A DNA stretch of 64,000 nt from Paenibacillus oryzae. Lineage in GTDB: Bacteria > Bacillota > Bacilli > Paenibacillales > Paenibacillaceae. Of the stretch, positions 27,005 through 34,902 are shown one piece after another. The position numbers and the translations under genes were made by a program. Location: positions 117,662 to 181,661 of the forward strand of contig NZ_LYPA01000043.1 of assembly GCF_001675045.1 (NCBI RefSeq), in the 5' to 3' direction. The notes below the pieces were generated by a model. The model did not search any database, had not been told where the DNA came from, and saw only the letters and a list, made by a program, of their open reading frames with translations. The stretch's first letter is position 1. Every line of letters begins with the position of its first letter.

Positions 27005-27877
27005 TTAAGGCCGGGAATATCCGAACAAGGCGGCAAAGGACTGGAGATTTGCCTCAAGCGACTTGGCATCAGTTGGCCGGATACGAGCGAACATGTCCGA
27101 AACAAATGCAGAAATGGAAGAGGTGTCGGCATCCTTGAATCGACTTCCTGTATCAGTTTCAACAAGCTTCTGTTTAAGCGCTTTGGCTTCTTCCAGATAT
27201 TCGGTGCGCCACTCCTGATTTTTTCCTGATGTTTTGGCGAATTTGATCAAGATGGATAATTTCTCGGTAACGTCCGTTGCGTTATTGTACTTCTCAAAGG
27301 ACGTTGGATCGTACCGTTCCATCAGATCGATTGGTTTAATATAGTCCTCTGGCGCTCCTATGGGACGGCTCGGGAGGCTTGCGTATTTCATCCCGCCGGT
27401 TGCTGTGTCAACCGTTCCCGTTTTTGATAAAGCCGCGATCTGATGCATGGTGCTCAGAAACAAATCCTTTTTGCCGGGGTCCATTATGTAGTTGTCGGCA
27501 ACAAAGCGCGCTTGCGCCATTCCGGCATCCAACAGGGCATCCCGCTCATCCTGGCTGAGCGCCGCAGCGTCCGCCGGATAAAAATGATTCTGAATGATGC
27601 TGGAAACGCCATCCCTAACATTTTCCGGCTGATCCTGAAGACTTTTGTCCAACGCGGAACGGATCTCGGCGCTGCCCCAATAAACGGCCGGCTTGTGCTG
27701 GACGTCTCCCGCAGCCAGCTCTCTTCCCTCGTTGCTGATGCTCAGCAGATCCGGCATATCGCCCCGAGGGGTATTGTCTAACGCCTCTTTAAAGGGTTCC
27801 CCTTTTCCCGATGATAGAGTGGCGGCTCGCTTCAAGTGCTCGGGAATCCCATTTGCCGCAGCAGCTGGTATTTTCAT
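27005..27877 (-). CDS. Conserved-style protein of unknown function
   Basis: A 290-residue soluble protein that I do not recognise. ATG at 27877 (MKIPAAAANG) has an AAGGAGG site just upstream; an upstream in-frame start at 27925 has none. No signal peptide, membrane helix or Cys is evident. The composition is charged and helical, with short blocks such as LLSISNEGRELAAGD near residue 50, which resembles the start of many Bacillus proteins of flagellar or secretion type, and GKKDLFLSTMHQIAALSK in the middle. It is divergent from the adenosine deaminase gene and convergent with the rhodanese terminator. Its codon use is like that of the neighbours. No role is proposed. Confidence 0.7.
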   Translation of the reverse strand: MKIPAAAANGIPEHLKRAATLSSGKGEPFKEALDNTPRGDMPDLLSISNEGRELAAGDVQHKPAVYWGSAEIRSALDKSLQDQPENVRDGVSSIIQNHFYPADAAALSQDERDALLDAGMAQARFVADNYIMDPGKKDLFLSTMHQIAALSKTGTVDTATGGMKYASLPSRPIGAPEDYIKPIDLMERYDPTSFEKYNNATDVTEKLSILIKFAKTSGKNQEWRTEYLEEAKALKQKLVETDTGSRFKDADTSSISAFVSDMFARIRPTDAKSLEANLQSFAALFGYSRP

Positions 27878-27985
27878 CTCTTTTTCCTCCTTTCCAACAT
27901 ACAGGGATACTAACAATATCGGCATCGCACGCCAAGAAATGAAGGGATTGGGAAATTTGGGATATGCCCATTCGCGTTAAATATA

Positions 27986-28015
27986 TTTACATAATATATG
28001 GCTTTGTTATATAGT
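27986..28015 (+). promoter_or_regulatory. Candidate sigma-A promoter of adenosine deaminase gene
   Basis: TTTACA (27986-27991) and TATAGT (28010-28015) are separated by 18 bases in an AT-rich tract, about 30 bases before the start codon. Confidence 0.5.
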
Positions 28016-28044
28016 AAAAGATAAAAATCTGGAGGCAGGGAGGA

Positions 28045-29166
28045 ATGGCAATGAAAACAACGTCTGGTTTAAACATCGAGCCCCATTCTGACGTCATGTC
28101 AATGTCACAGAATATATCGCAAGATAGGTTGAAGATGATGCCCAAGGTTGATTTGCATTTGCATTTGGATGGGAGCATCAAGCCGGAAACGATTATGGCA
28201 TTGGCTAGAAAAAGCGGCGTAAGCCTGCCCGCCAACTCAGTAGAAGAGCTGCTTCCGTATATGAAGGCGGATAAAGGCTGCTTGTCGCTGACGCAATATC
28301 TTGAAAAATTTGATTTTGTTAGCCCGTTTTTGCAGACGGCGGAAGCGCTGGAGCTGGCAGCCTTTGAGGTTGTGGAGCAAGCGGCGGAGCATCACTGCCT
28401 TTATATTGAAGTCCGGTTTGCGCCACAGCTCCATACGCGTTCGGGGCTTAATGCGGATGAGGTCATTGCGGCTGTCATTGCAGGCTTGAACAGAGGAGAA
28501 GCGAGCTTTGGCGTAAAAGCCCGCTGCATTGCCATCTGTCTGCGGGGCCATACCGGCGAGATGAATCTGGAGGTGGTCAAGGCAGCGGCGCGTTATATGG
28601 GGCATGGGCTGGTCGCGATTGATCTGGCAGGGGCGGAAGCTGCTTATCCGGCTGAGCTGTATTCCGAGGAATTCAGGCTAGCACGGGAATTGGGGCTTCC
28701 GGCTACCATCCACGCAGGCGAAGCGGCCGGGGCGGAAAGCGTACGGGAAGCTGTTCTTGGACTGAACGCCAGGCGAATCGGACATGGGATCAGAATGAGG
28801 GACAACAGCGAGGTTATGTCCTTGATCGCTGAGCTGAATATTCCGCTTGAGCTTTGCCCCGTAAGCAATCTCCAGACTAAAGCGGTGGAAAGCTGGGAGG
28901 ACTATCCCCTTCGTTATTATATGGATAGAGGAATTACCGTAACGGTGAATACCGATAACCTGACCGTCTCCGACACAACGATTACTAAGGAGTATAGCGA
29001 ACTTTGCGAGCATTTCAGACTGTCTGCGGAGGAGCTATGCGGGCTTGTTATGAATGGTGTAAAGTCGGCCTTTTTGCCGGAGGGCGAAAAAGAAGAGCTG
29101 ATGAAAAAAATGGCTGCAAGCCAAGCAGCCTGGCTTGCAGCGGCCTCTACATCAACATCTCCTTGA
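28045..29166 (+). CDS. add: Adenosine deaminase
   Basis: A 373-residue metal-dependent deaminase converting adenosine or deoxyadenosine to the inosine form, feeding purine breakdown. Zinc-site and catalytic motifs are in place: KVDLHLHLDGSIKPET near residues 35-50, IHAGEAAGAESV (His and Glu), RRIGHGIRM, and NTDNLTVSDT with the metal-binding Asp. The N-terminal 30 residues are a little longer than in typical bacterial enzymes; ATG at 28045 has GGAGGCAGGGAGG upstream, and internal starts at 28051, 28096 and 28102 have none as good. The gene ends inside the end of the convergent pucR gene (20-base overlap). It opens the purine locus, although it is separated from the rest by pucR. Confidence 0.94.
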   Translation: MAMKTTSGLNIEPHSDVMSMSQNISQDRLKMMPKVDLHLHLDGSIKPETIMALARKSGVSLPANSVEELLPYMKADKGCLSLTQYLEKFDFVSPFLQTAEALELAAFEVVEQAAEHHCLYIEVRFAPQLHTRSGLNADEVIAAVIAGLNRGEASFGVKARCIAICLRGHTGEMNLEVVKAAARYMGHGLVAIDLAGAEAAYPAELYSEEFRLARELGLPATIHAGEAAGAESVREAVLGLNARRIGHGIRMRDNSEVMSLIAELNIPLELCPVSNLQTKAVESWEDYPLRYYMDRGITVTVNTDNLTVSDTTITKEYSELCEHFRLSAEELCGLVMNGVKSAFLPEGEKEELMKKMAASQAAWLAAASTSTSP

Positions 29167-30799
29167 TTTGCAGCGCCATTCGGATCCGCAAGCTGTCGGC
29201 GGGGTTGCGCACCTGCGCCCCCGTCAACTGCTCAATCCGGTTCAGGCGGTACAGCACGGTATTGCGATGAATGTACAGCTGCTTTGCTGTTTCCCCGATA
29301 TGGCAATGATTGTCGTAAAAAACGCTGAGGGTGCGCCGCCACTCCAGTTGCTCGCTTTCCTCGATACTGCTCCAATCCTCGAAAGTATCCCGTACAAACT
29401 CCTGAAGATCGTCAACGGGAATCAGCTTCAGTAAATCAACCAGCTCCTTTGTATGATAGAACTGAACAAACCCTGCCTTATTATGGCTGTGTCCCAACTT
29501 ATAGGCGTCACTTGCTTGCTTAAACGCTTTTGGAATATCCAGCAGCTTGGAAAAAGGGCTGCTAATCCCGAAATTCAGCTGGGCTCCGTTTGCAGCGGAA
29601 ATGGCTTCCGCCATATTCGTCATTTGTGCCGCCAGCCGCAGCTTGCCTTCGGCCTCTGCGCCAATCCATTGCTTTGCGTGCAGCAGCAATACAAATTTGT
29701 CTTTCAAGGTAAACAGGACATAATCGGTTTTTAATGATTGAAGCTGCTTGTTCAAATCGCGGTATAAGTCGTCGATTTCGCGGGCTTTTTTTTCCATGGC
29801 TCCTTGGTCATTTCTGCCTTGTGTTTGCCGTTCATCTCCTTCTCTGCCGCACAACATACACAACATGGACTCTCCTGGAAACAACCCGTATTGCTTGCCC
29901 CGGTGGATAATTTCCTGCTCCGAATGTATTTCACCCTGAACCAGCTCCGTAAAAAACTGTATTTTGAATTGGCGCGTCCGGTCCTTGACAGCTTGCGTTT
30001 TCAGCATTTCAAAACCAAGCACATTGGCTGCCTGCTCCAGCGCCAGCGTCTGCAGCCTTTGGCGGCTTTCGTCGCTTGGGAAAGCGGCGATATAGCCTTG
30101 CCGCTGGTAGGTGGGAATGGGCTGTAGCATAATGATGACGTCGTTCCCGGAGCCCTCGCTTGACGAAACGCGATGCAAGCCGCCGACGAGCGGCAGCTTG
30201 CCCGCTTGCTTGCCCGCCAAAAAATGATTCAGCCTTTTTAAATCCGGCTTATTGGACAAGGACAAGCCGGCCAGCTCCAGCTTGGGGCCCAAAATAACGA
30301 CGGGGGCGGCTATAAGCTGCGACAGCTTCTCTACAATTTCGCTCAAGCCTTCACCGTTTAAGATCAAGTTAAAAAAGGTATGATGCGTCTCCATAGCATA
30401 GGTCAGCTCAGCGGTTTTATTTTGGAGAATGCTGCTTAAAGCGTCGTTTATTATTTCGCCCAGTGAATAATCCATGGAAAGCTCCAAAAGCGGAAATTGG
30501 AGAGCGTTTGCCGTTTCAATGACGGCCTCCGGAATTTCCTCCAGAAAACGTTTCGTTTTGATGGCGAGACCGGAGCAACCCGCGTCAGCCATCTGGATTA
30601 CCAGCTCTTTAAGCAATTCAGGCTGGTCCTTGACAGCGTAAGCAGTAGTCAACAATAGCTCTTGGGGACGAAGATACTGGGCGATATCAGGGGCGTCCAT
30701 CATGTTGACCGAATGAACATTACGGTTTAAACCGCTAAACCCGGCTGCAATTCTGGAATGGCGCAGGGCTGGAATCTGCAATAAATCTTTTAGCAGCAT
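29147..30799 (-). CDS. pucR: PucR-family purine catabolism regulator
   Basis: A 550-residue transcriptional regulator. The N-terminal PucR domain (about 1-125) begins MLLKDLLQIPALRHSRIAAG and includes YLRPQELLLTTAYAV. A GGDEF-like degenerate middle region (about 290-430) is followed by a C-terminal HTH_30 domain with HIGETAKQLYIHRNTVLYRLNRIEQL. In B. subtilis PucR controls the puc genes for growth on purines, allantoin being the effector. Here it is divergent from the pucG-like gene across a 207-base control region, so regulation of the downstream locus and of itself is likely. A perfect inverted repeat at 30817-30837 just upstream could be its autoregulatory site. Confidence 0.92.
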   Translation of the reverse strand: MLLKDLLQIPALRHSRIAAGFSGLNRNVHSVNMMDAPDIAQYLRPQELLLTTAYAVKDQPELLKELVIQMADAGCSGLAIKTKRFLEEIPEAVIETANALQFPLLELSMDYSLGEIINDALSSILQNKTAELTYAMETHHTFFNLILNGEGLSEIVEKLSQLIAAPVVILGPKLELAGLSLSNKPDLKRLNHFLAGKQAGKLPLVGGLHRVSSSEGSGNDVIIMLQPIPTYQRQGYIAAFPSDESRQRLQTLALEQAANVLGFEMLKTQAVKDRTRQFKIQFFTELVQGEIHSEQEIIHRGKQYGLFPGESMLCMLCGREGDERQTQGRNDQGAMEKKAREIDDLYRDLNKQLQSLKTDYVLFTLKDKFVLLLHAKQWIGAEAEGKLRLAAQMTNMAEAISAANGAQLNFGISSPFSKLLDIPKAFKQASDAYKLGHSHNKAGFVQFYHTKELVDLLKLIPVDDLQEFVRDTFEDWSSIEESEQLEWRRTLSVFYDNHCHIGETAKQLYIHRNTVLYRLNRIEQLTGAQVRNPADSLRIRMALQIKEMLM

Positions 30800-30816
30800 A
30801 TCGTTCGCCTCGCTTT

Positions 30817-30837
30817 TGTGTTAGTTTATATAACACA
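30817..30837. promoter_or_regulatory. Inverted repeat upstream of pucR
   Basis: TGTGTTA (30817-30823) and TAACACA (30831-30837) form perfect 7-base arms around a 7-base AT-rich centre, 18 bases before the pucR start codon. A role as an operator is plausible but only inferred from position and symmetry. Confidence 0.4.
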
Positions 30838-30931
30838 TAATAACGAATTTTCGGAATGCGGGAAAGGGATATGTCAGCTATATTTAGATAGCTTGCATGA
30901 AAAAGCGGGCAAACACTAGTGAAAATGTACA

Positions 30932-30960
30932 ATGACAAATGTTCGCTCCCGCCTTATGAT
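30932..30960 (+). promoter_or_regulatory. Candidate sigma-A promoter of the purine operon
   Basis: ATGACA (30932-30937), a 17-base spacer and TATGAT (30955-30960) give a good sigma-A match upstream of the pucG-like gene. Confidence 0.55.
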
Positions 30961-30972
30961 AAGTTCAAAACC

Positions 30973-30985
30973 TTTCGTTGCGTAA
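30973..30985 (+). promoter_or_regulatory. PucR-box-like site
   Basis: TTTCGTTGCGTAA matches 11 of 13 positions of the B. subtilis PucR box as I recall it (WWWCNTTGGTTAA). It lies just downstream of the candidate -10 hexamer and 21 bases before the GTG start. The downstream position would suit repression better than activation. Confidence 0.3.
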
Positions 30986-31006
30986 GAAAATATGACATAA
31001 AAAGAG

Positions 31007-32182
31007 GTGAGGGCGATAAGTTCACCTGAAATGCCGCCTGCTCCTTGCCTGCTGATGACGCCAGATGTTGTAGATATTCATCCCGCTATTTATCAGGCCA
31101 TGTATGCGATGGAGCCATCTCCTGCTGAATTGGATGCTGTTACGGATGAAACCACAGCTATGCTGAAGGTGCTTTTGCAAACAGCTAACGGTTTTTCCTT
31201 TACGGGAAACGGTATGACAAGATCGGGAACGGAGCTGTTGGCCGAAAAGCTGCTGCGTCATAGCGAGACGGTGCTTGTGCCCATTTATGGCGGTGACGGG
31301 CAACGCCTTGCCAGACGGCTGGAGCGCTGCGGGGCGGATGTTATGACAATGGAGCGGCAGTGGGGAGAGGTTTTTGAGCCTGATGAAATAGTGAGCGAGA
31401 TGAAAAGGAGACGTCCGGCTTTAGTTGGTCTGGTTCATGGTGATTTGACAACAGGCCAGATGCAAAAGCTTGAGGAGATCGGAAGAGCCTGTCAGGAGAT
31501 GGACATTTTGCTGCTGGCCGATGTTGGCGCAACAGCAGGTTGTGTTCCGCTCCGTATTGACGACTGGCAGGTTGACGCTGTGGCGGGAAGTCCCGGCAAA
31601 TGCCTCTGCATTCCCGATGTGATCGAACAGGTCAGCTATAACGAAAGAGTTGAAGCGCGTCTTGCCGGCAGGCGTTGGAGATTTAGAAGTCATGAGGCAA
31701 GCAGGCGCGAGGACAATAACCGGGAAATGCCGCGTTATGGTGGCGAGTTGGAAAGCATTCGCGGACTAAGGGGATTGCGGCAAGGGTTGTCGATGATTCT
31801 TCGTGAAGGAATTGAAGCCAGATTCGCAAGACAGCAATTGCATGCGGGAGCGCTGGAAGCGGGGCTTCAAGCTATGGGACTTCAGCCCTTTGGCTCCAGC
31901 ACGGGTAAGCTCCCAATGATGGCGGCTTTTTCGGTACCAGAGGGCGTTTCGGGAGTTGCGACAATAAAACGGCTATGGCACCGGGGCATCGCTATCGCGG
32001 GCACTCCGGCGGGATTGGATGCTGATATTTGGAGAATAGCGACAATCGGCCCGGGAGCGAGCCGCCAGTCTGTCACAAAAACGATTCAGGAAATGGAGCT
32101 TGCCTTGATTGAGGAAGGTTTTGGCTTGCCGGAGGGGCTGGCGCTTGCCGCAACTGAAGCCTTTTATAAGCAGTATGAATGA
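31007..32182 (+). CDS. pucG: PucG-like ureidoglycine-glyoxylate aminotransferase
   Basis: A 391-residue class V aminotransferase. The B. subtilis counterpart PucG transfers the amino group of ureidoglycine to glyoxylate late in purine breakdown. Family blocks are visible but drifted: TRSGTELLAEKLL, VHGDLTTGQMQKLEEIG, LLADVGATAGCVPLRIDDWQVD, and the PLP-binding lysine in SPGKCL, where most members read SQKCL. The N-terminal glycine-proline-threonine block and the GHR motif of the family are missing (it reads TPDVVDIHP), so substrate recognition may differ. The start is uncertain: GTG at 31007 lies within the purine-rich ribosome site, and ATG at 31031 is 17 bases beyond it. It is first in the forward purine operon, next to pucR. 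Confidence 0.78.
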   Translation: MRAISSPEMPPAPCLLMTPDVVDIHPAIYQAMYAMEPSPAELDAVTDETTAMLKVLLQTANGFSFTGNGMTRSGTELLAEKLLRHSETVLVPIYGGDGQRLARRLERCGADVMTMERQWGEVFEPDEIVSEMKRRRPALVGLVHGDLTTGQMQKLEEIGRACQEMDILLLADVGATAGCVPLRIDDWQVDAVAGSPGKCLCIPDVIEQVSYNERVEARLAGRRWRFRSHEASRREDNNREMPRYGGELESIRGLRGLRQGLSMILREGIEARFARQQLHAGALEAGLQAMGLQPFGSSTGKLPMMAAFSVPEGVSGVATIKRLWHRGIAIAGTPAGLDADIWRIATIGPGASRQSVTKTIQEMELALIEEGFGLPEGLALAATEAFYKQYE

Positions 32183-32201
32183 TTAGAGATAGATTCTTAA
32201 G

Positions 32202-32306
32202 CATTCAGTATGGATGAATCATGATGGAACATTTCAGTAAGGATGAATCATGATGGAACATTTCAGTATGGATGATTCAAGAGTGATCATTTCAACATGG
32301 TTGATG
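32202..32306 (+). repeat. 28-29 bp tandem repeat, 3.6 copies
   Basis: The intergenic region before uraD consists of copies beginning at 32202, 32230, 32259 and 32288 (the last partial), each starting CATTTCA or CATTCA and containing GGATGAATCATGATGG or a variant. The first two copies are almost identical and the later ones are degenerate. It fills most of the gap between the pucG-like gene and uraD. Confidence 0.85.
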
Positions 32307-32325
32307 CAGCAGGGAGGCGGCCAAG

Positions 32326-32853
32326 ATGGAGGATTGGGTGAAGGAATGCAACGGCATGAATAAAGGCGAGTTCGTAGAGCGGTTTGGCTTTTTGTTCGAA
32401 AAGTCTCCGTGGGTAGCGGAGCGTGCATGGGAAAAGCTTCCTTTTGGAGGGAGAGGTGATTTTCTTAGTAAAATGGCTGAGGTTGTGCTTAGTGCCAGTG
32501 ACGAGGAGCAACTGATGCTGCTGAATGCCCACCCTGAGCTGGGAGCGCCAATACCGATGACGGAAGCTTCGGTCAAGGAGCAGAGCGGGGCTGGTCTGGA
32601 TCGCCTTGCTCGCGACGAGGCTTACATTTTTAGCGAGCTGAACCGCAAATACCGGGATAAATACGGCTTCCCTTTTATAATAGCGGTGCGGGGGCTAACA
32701 GCTGATATGATAGCCGATTCCATGCTGCTGCGCATGCAAAGCCATGTAGAGGAGGAGAAGCGTAAGGCGCTGGAGGAAGTGTTCAAAATTGCGTTGTTCA
32801 GGCTTCAGCATCTGGAAATGGACCGGGCAGTTGTTGGGGGTGGCAAAGGATGA
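32326..32853 (+). CDS. uraD: OHCU decarboxylase
   Basis: A 175-residue enzyme decarboxylating 2-oxo-4-hydroxy-4-carboxy-5-ureidoimidazoline to S-allantoin, the last step from urate to allantoin. Family features: FEKSPWVAERAWEKLPF near the start, the HPELGAP motif near residue 68 with the catalytic His and Glu, and KYGFPFIIAVRG, the substrate-pocket strand. In B. subtilis this domain is the N-terminal half of PucL, fused to urate oxidase; here it stands alone and ends 4 bases inside uraH, leaving no uricase domain in between. AGGGAGG precedes the ATG. Confidence 0.93.
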   Translation: MEDWVKECNGMNKGEFVERFGFLFEKSPWVAERAWEKLPFGGRGDFLSKMAEVVLSASDEEQLMLLNAHPELGAPIPMTEASVKEQSGAGLDRLARDEAYIFSELNRKYRDKYGFPFIIAVRGLTADMIADSMLLRMQSHVEEEKRKALEEVFKIALFRLQHLEMDRAVVGGGKG

Positions 32854-33209
32854 AAAGAGGGCTTTCCACTCATGTGCTGGATACCGCTGCAGGGCTGCCT
32901 GCTAGAGACGTCAGAATTGAGCTTTACCGTCTGCATGAGGAAAAAGGGGCCGTTTTGGCTTCAAGCGGCTTAACGGACAGTGACGGCCGCGTTAAAGGAG
33001 CGCTTTTGGCGGGGGATGACTTGCATCCGGGAAGGTACGAAATTCGCTTTTATATTGGCGAATATTTCAGAAATGCGTCCCATACCCGGTTTATGCCAAC
33101 AATCTGGGAGGTTATCCCTGTTCGGTTTGCCGTGGAAGAAGACGGAGGCCATTACCATATCCCGCTGTTGGCATCCCCTGGAAGCTATACCACCTACCGG
33201 GGGAGCTGA
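32850..33209 (+). CDS. uraH: 5-hydroxyisourate hydrolase (transthyretin-like)
   Basis: A 119-residue member of the transthyretin-like family that hydrolyses 5-hydroxyisourate to OHCU. The signature elements are the N-terminal LSTHVLDTAAGLPA (catalytic His), HTRFMPTIWEVIPVRF in the middle, and the C-terminal tetrapeptide YRGS that defines the enzyme against true transthyretin. It overlaps uraD by 4 bases (ATGA), so the two consecutive steps are translationally coupled. Both act on the product of urate oxidation, yet no urate oxidase is encoded in this window. Confidence 0.95.
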   Translation: MKRGLSTHVLDTAAGLPARDVRIELYRLHEEKGAVLASSGLTDSDGRVKGALLAGDDLHPGRYEIRFYIGEYFRNASHTRFMPTIWEVIPVRFAVEEDGGHYHIPLLASPGSYTTYRGS

Positions 33210-33373
33210 TCTGGAGGGAGAGCGGCATAGTGTTTGGAAATAGGCCATGTGAAAAGGTAGCGCAGCCTCTTGCGTAGCAGGCCTTGGTAGAGATTAGCGC
33301 AGTCGCATGGAAAGCTGGCCTCTAAAAATAGCGGCTGCCGTTTGAGTCCTATAGGCCGGGAGGAGAAATCAAC

Positions 33374-34729
33374 ATGTCGTCAATATTGATAAAAAATGCG
33401 CAGATTGTTGCGATGGACGAAAAAGGGACGGTGGATACCGGAGATGTTTTGATTGAAGGAGGCGTCATTTCAAGGGTGGGAGGCACAATAGATACCGAAG
33501 CAGATAAGGTAATCCATGCTGCAGGTAAAGTGCTTCTGCCCGGATTTGTTCAAACCCATATTCATCTATGTCAGACGCTATTTCGAGGGCGCGCCGACGA
33601 TCTGGAGCTGCTGGATTGGCTCAAGCAGCGGATATGGCCGCTGGAGGCGGCGCATGACGAGGAGTCGATTTATTATTCCGCTATGCTTGGTATCGGCGAA
33701 TTACTGCGCAGCGGTACAACGACCATTCTTGATATGGAGACGGTGCATCACACCGATGCAGCGTTCCGCGCCATAGAAGAAAGCGGCATTCGGGCATTGT
33801 CGGGCAAAGTCATGATGGATTACGGAGACGAGGTGCCGCTTCCGCTGCGGGAAAACACAGAGCAATCCCTGCGGGACAGCGTCGAGCTGCTTGAAAAATG
33901 GCATGGAAGAGACAATGGACGGATTTCTTACGTTTTTTGTCCACGCTTCGTTGTATCCTGCACGGAGGAGTTGTTAGTTGGCGTCCGGAATTTATCGCAG
34001 AGATACGGCGTTAAGGTGCATACCCATGCTTCTGAAAATATCGGTGAAATCGCTTTGGTTGAGAGGGAGCGCGGGATGCGGAATGTTGCCTATCTGGACC
34101 ATATCGGGCTTGCTTCGCCGGATTTGATTTTGGTGCATTGCGTATGGCTGGACGAAGCGGAAAAGAGAATTATCCGTGAACGCGGCGTCAAGGTGACGCA
34201 TTGTCCCGGCTCCAATATGAAGCTGGCGTCGGGCGTTGCAGAGGTTCCCGATTTACTTGGCAGACATATCCATGTGGGCCTCGGCTCTGACGGCGCGCCT
34301 TGCAACAACACGCTGGATATGTTTTCGGAAATGCGATTGGCTGCGCTTGCGCAGAAGACGCTGCATGGCCCTACCGTTATGAATGCGCGTCAAGTGCTGC
34401 GTATGGCGACAATGGGCGGCGCGGAGGTGCTGGGGCTGGAGAAGGAAATCGGGAGTATCGAAGAGGGCAAAAAAGGCGATTTGATTTTGCTGGAGCTGGA
34501 TGAATTCCATGCCTACCCCTCGTTCCAGGCAGATCCATACTCGCGCATTGTCTATTCCGCAGGCTATAGCGATGTAGATACCGTTATGGTCAACGGCAAG
34601 CTGCTGATGGAGAACAAATCTCTGCTGACCATAAATAAGCGGAATGTGCTAAGAGAGGCGGACCGCTCCATTGAACGGCTGCTGAAAAGGCTGCCTAATA
34701 TTGTCGGCGCTGTTGGAAGCAAAGCTTGA
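33374..34729 (+). CDS. Amidohydrolase, guanine / 8-oxoguanine deaminase-like
   Basis: A 451-residue amidohydrolase of the TRZ/ATZ/guanine-deaminase group. Metal ligands and catalytic residues are seen: GFVQTHIHLCQTLFRG (HxH, near residue 60), VKVHTHASEN, ILVHCVWLDE and GLGSDGAPCNN with the metal-binding Asp. The start ATG has GGGAGGAG upstream. Related enzymes deaminate guanine, 8-oxoguanine, S-adenosylhomocysteine or triazines; in a purine-degradation locus with xanthine dehydrogenase, guanine to xanthine is the simplest job, but sequence alone does not settle it. It follows uraH after 164 bases and is followed by the long repeat region. Confidence 0.82.
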   Translation: MSSILIKNAQIVAMDEKGTVDTGDVLIEGGVISRVGGTIDTEADKVIHAAGKVLLPGFVQTHIHLCQTLFRGRADDLELLDWLKQRIWPLEAAHDEESIYYSAMLGIGELLRSGTTTILDMETVHHTDAAFRAIEESGIRALSGKVMMDYGDEVPLPLRENTEQSLRDSVELLEKWHGRDNGRISYVFCPRFVVSCTEELLVGVRNLSQRYGVKVHTHASENIGEIALVERERGMRNVAYLDHIGLASPDLILVHCVWLDEAEKRIIRERGVKVTHCPGSNMKLASGVAEVPDLLGRHIHVGLGSDGAPCNNTLDMFSEMRLAALAQKTLHGPTVMNARQVLRMATMGGAEVLGLEKEIGSIEEGKKGDLILLELDEFHAYPSFQADPYSRIVYSAGYSDVDTVMVNGKLLMENKSLLTINKRNVLREADRSIERLLKRLPNIVGAVGSKA

Positions 34730-34739
34730 ATCACAGAAT

Positions 34740-34806
34740 TTTAATTACAGAGTTTTAATTACAGAGCTTGAATTACAGAGAATTACAGAGCTTGAATTAC
34801 AGATCT
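34740..34806 (+). repeat. Short direct repeats of AATTACAGAG
   Basis: Five close copies of AATTACAGA(G/T), most preceded by TTTT or CTTG, follow the amidohydrolase stop codon, with a unit of about 14 bases and one short unit. This is a small AT-rich satellite-like stretch distinct from the larger array that begins about 100 bases later. Confidence 0.8.
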
Positions 34807-34902
34807 AAAATTATTAGGACTATACTGGCTAAAATGGAGGGTGACTTCTCACTTTTAAGCAACTGCGCTGGAGAAACTCGTTAAACGAGCATGGAAGCGC
34901 AA

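Noticed and set aside
33210..33373. Purine riboswitch before the amidohydrolase
   Set aside because: The conserved TATA...ATA...TTCTACC pattern of purine aptamers is not present; only weak GC-rich pairings were found.
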